DNA of 34,678 nucleotides from NCBI GenBank assembly GCA_022340405.1, contig JAJDOA010000093.1:1-34678 (forward strand). The letters run 5' to 3'. Below, in pieces: positions 34,174-34,678 of the stretch. Every line of letters begins with the position of its first letter. The first letter of the stretch is position 1. The notes under the pieces are model-generated. The model worked only from the letters and a program-made list of their open reading frames with translations, did not search any database and was not told the DNA's origin. Source of the stretch: Desulfobacteraceae bacterium. GTDB taxonomy: Bacteria; Desulfobacterota; Desulfobacteria; Desulfobacterales; JAJDOA01. Both the position numbers and the translations under genes were made by a program.

Positions 34174-34678
34174 ATGGGGATGAAAACCCGGAATCGTGGC
34201 CTACGGACGCACTTCGTCAATCCGCTGCACGGTTTGATCCTGCTCTCCCTGCTGGCCTTGCTCGCCGGCTGCGGCAGCTCCAGCGATACCCAGTCCGCGG
34301 TGAGGGAAGCCGAAAGCTTTGGCATCTCCGCCACCATCACCTCCCCCAGTTCCAACGTCGTGATCGCACCGGGCGACAGTCTCACCTTCAACGCCACCGC
34401 CTCCGGCGGCTCGGGCACTTACACCTTCAACTGGGACACCCCGGGGGCCACGACACCCAACACCACCGGCAATCCCAGCAGTGCCGTCACCTATAACAAC
34501 GAGGGGATTTACACGGTCACCCTTTCGGCAGTGGACGACCGCGGCAACACGGCAAGAGATGCTGTGAACGTGACGGTTTCTTCCAGTCAGCTGGCGACAC
34601 TGCTTGCGCAAATCACATCGCCCACGCAAAGTGTCACCATTGCCGATGGAGGATCTGTCAGTTTTGCAGGTCAGGGGA
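34174..34678 (+). CDS. PKD-domain lipoprotein, N-terminal part (runs off window)
   Basis: The frame is open to the window edge, giving 168 residues. It begins with a lipoprotein signal peptide whose lipobox is LLAG-C with Cys33, so the mature protein is lipid-anchored, probably at the outer membrane. A PKD-like beta-sandwich covers about 53-140 (ITSPSSNVVIAPGDSLTFNA; SGTYTFNWDTPG; YTVTLSAVDDRGNTA). A second copy starts at about 145 (ITSPTQSVTIADGGSVSF), implying a repeated, long surface protein. AGAGGA lies 7 bp before ATG 34174. Function beyond adhesion or extracellular display is not readable. Confidence 0.85.
   Translation, partial: MGMKTRNRGLRTHFVNPLHGLILLSLLALLAGCGSSSDTQSAVREAESFGISATITSPSSNVVIAPGDSLTFNATASGGSGTYTFNWDTPGATTPNTTGNPSSAVTYNNEGIYTVTLSAVDDRGNTARDAVNVTVSSSQLATLLAQITSPTQSVTIADGGSVSFAGQG

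Noticed and set aside
34026..34496. Open frame beginning before the PKD lipoprotein in a different frame
   Set aside because: It reads through the lipoprotein in the wrong frame; the frame starting at 34174 has a lipobox and PKD repeats.

Overview
The window is GC-rich bacterial DNA carrying 32 protein genes (31 complete, one cut by the right edge). I see no rRNA, tRNA or CRISPR array. The gene mix points to Desulfobacterota (former Deltaproteobacteria): a liv-type ABC transporter interleaved with acyl-CoA ligases, a GAF-PAS-LuxR one-component regulator, a bacterial sucrose synthase, a cytochrome bd oxidase, and many dispersed short intergenic repeats. This assignment is an inference from gene content and was not checked by database search.

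Layout. (1) 1-441 holds no gene but a mosaic of short repeats, including the right-hand 100 bp of a MITE. (2) 442-9543 is a lipid-modification region made of two convergent gene sets. The plus set is an acyl-CoA desaturase, a flavin amine-oxidase-like protein, DUF1365, a CFA-synthase-type methyltransferase and a DUF3617 exported protein. The minus set is a chalcone-isomerase-like exported protein, an MFS_2 transporter, a DUF1295 membrane protein and a second, coclaurine-N-methyltransferase-like CFA-family enzyme. Together they look like a membrane fatty-acid remodelling pathway (desaturate, methylate or alkylate, oxidise). (3) 9901-10389 is a double-ACT protein. (4) 10697-19699 is one long minus-strand cluster, livG, acyl-CoA ligase, livH, livM, livK, livF, uspA, divergent acyl-CoA synthetase, probably for uptake and CoA activation of an organic acid. 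A LuxR-type regulator (19951-21501) and a LOG-family gene lie upstream on the same strand. (5) 22389-24934 is ptsH, ptsI and smpB on the plus strand, followed by ahcY (25056-26468). (6) 26682-29084 is sucrose synthase on the minus strand. (7) 29292-30646 is a CarH/LitR-type B12-binding MerR regulator translationally coupled to a small HNH nuclease, divergent from a compact cytochrome bd operon (cydA, cydB, a 38-aa DUF2474-like peptide). (8) aroH-type chorismate mutase, then a 167-bp MITE with perfect 20-bp terminal inverted repeats, then the start of a PKD-domain lipoprotein.

The most interesting unit is the regulator/oxidase junction. The MerR protein keeps the residues used for light sensing by adenosylcobalamin (W-x9-EH and H-x-x-G). 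The 105-bp divergent promoter carries a near-perfect 11-bp tandem repeat fused to an inverted repeat, as expected for a CarH operator. This suggests light- or B12-controlled expression of a terminal oxidase. Also notable are repeat elements that supply the stop codons of two genes, and an acyl-CoA synthetase with non-canonical nucleotide-binding and catalytic motifs.
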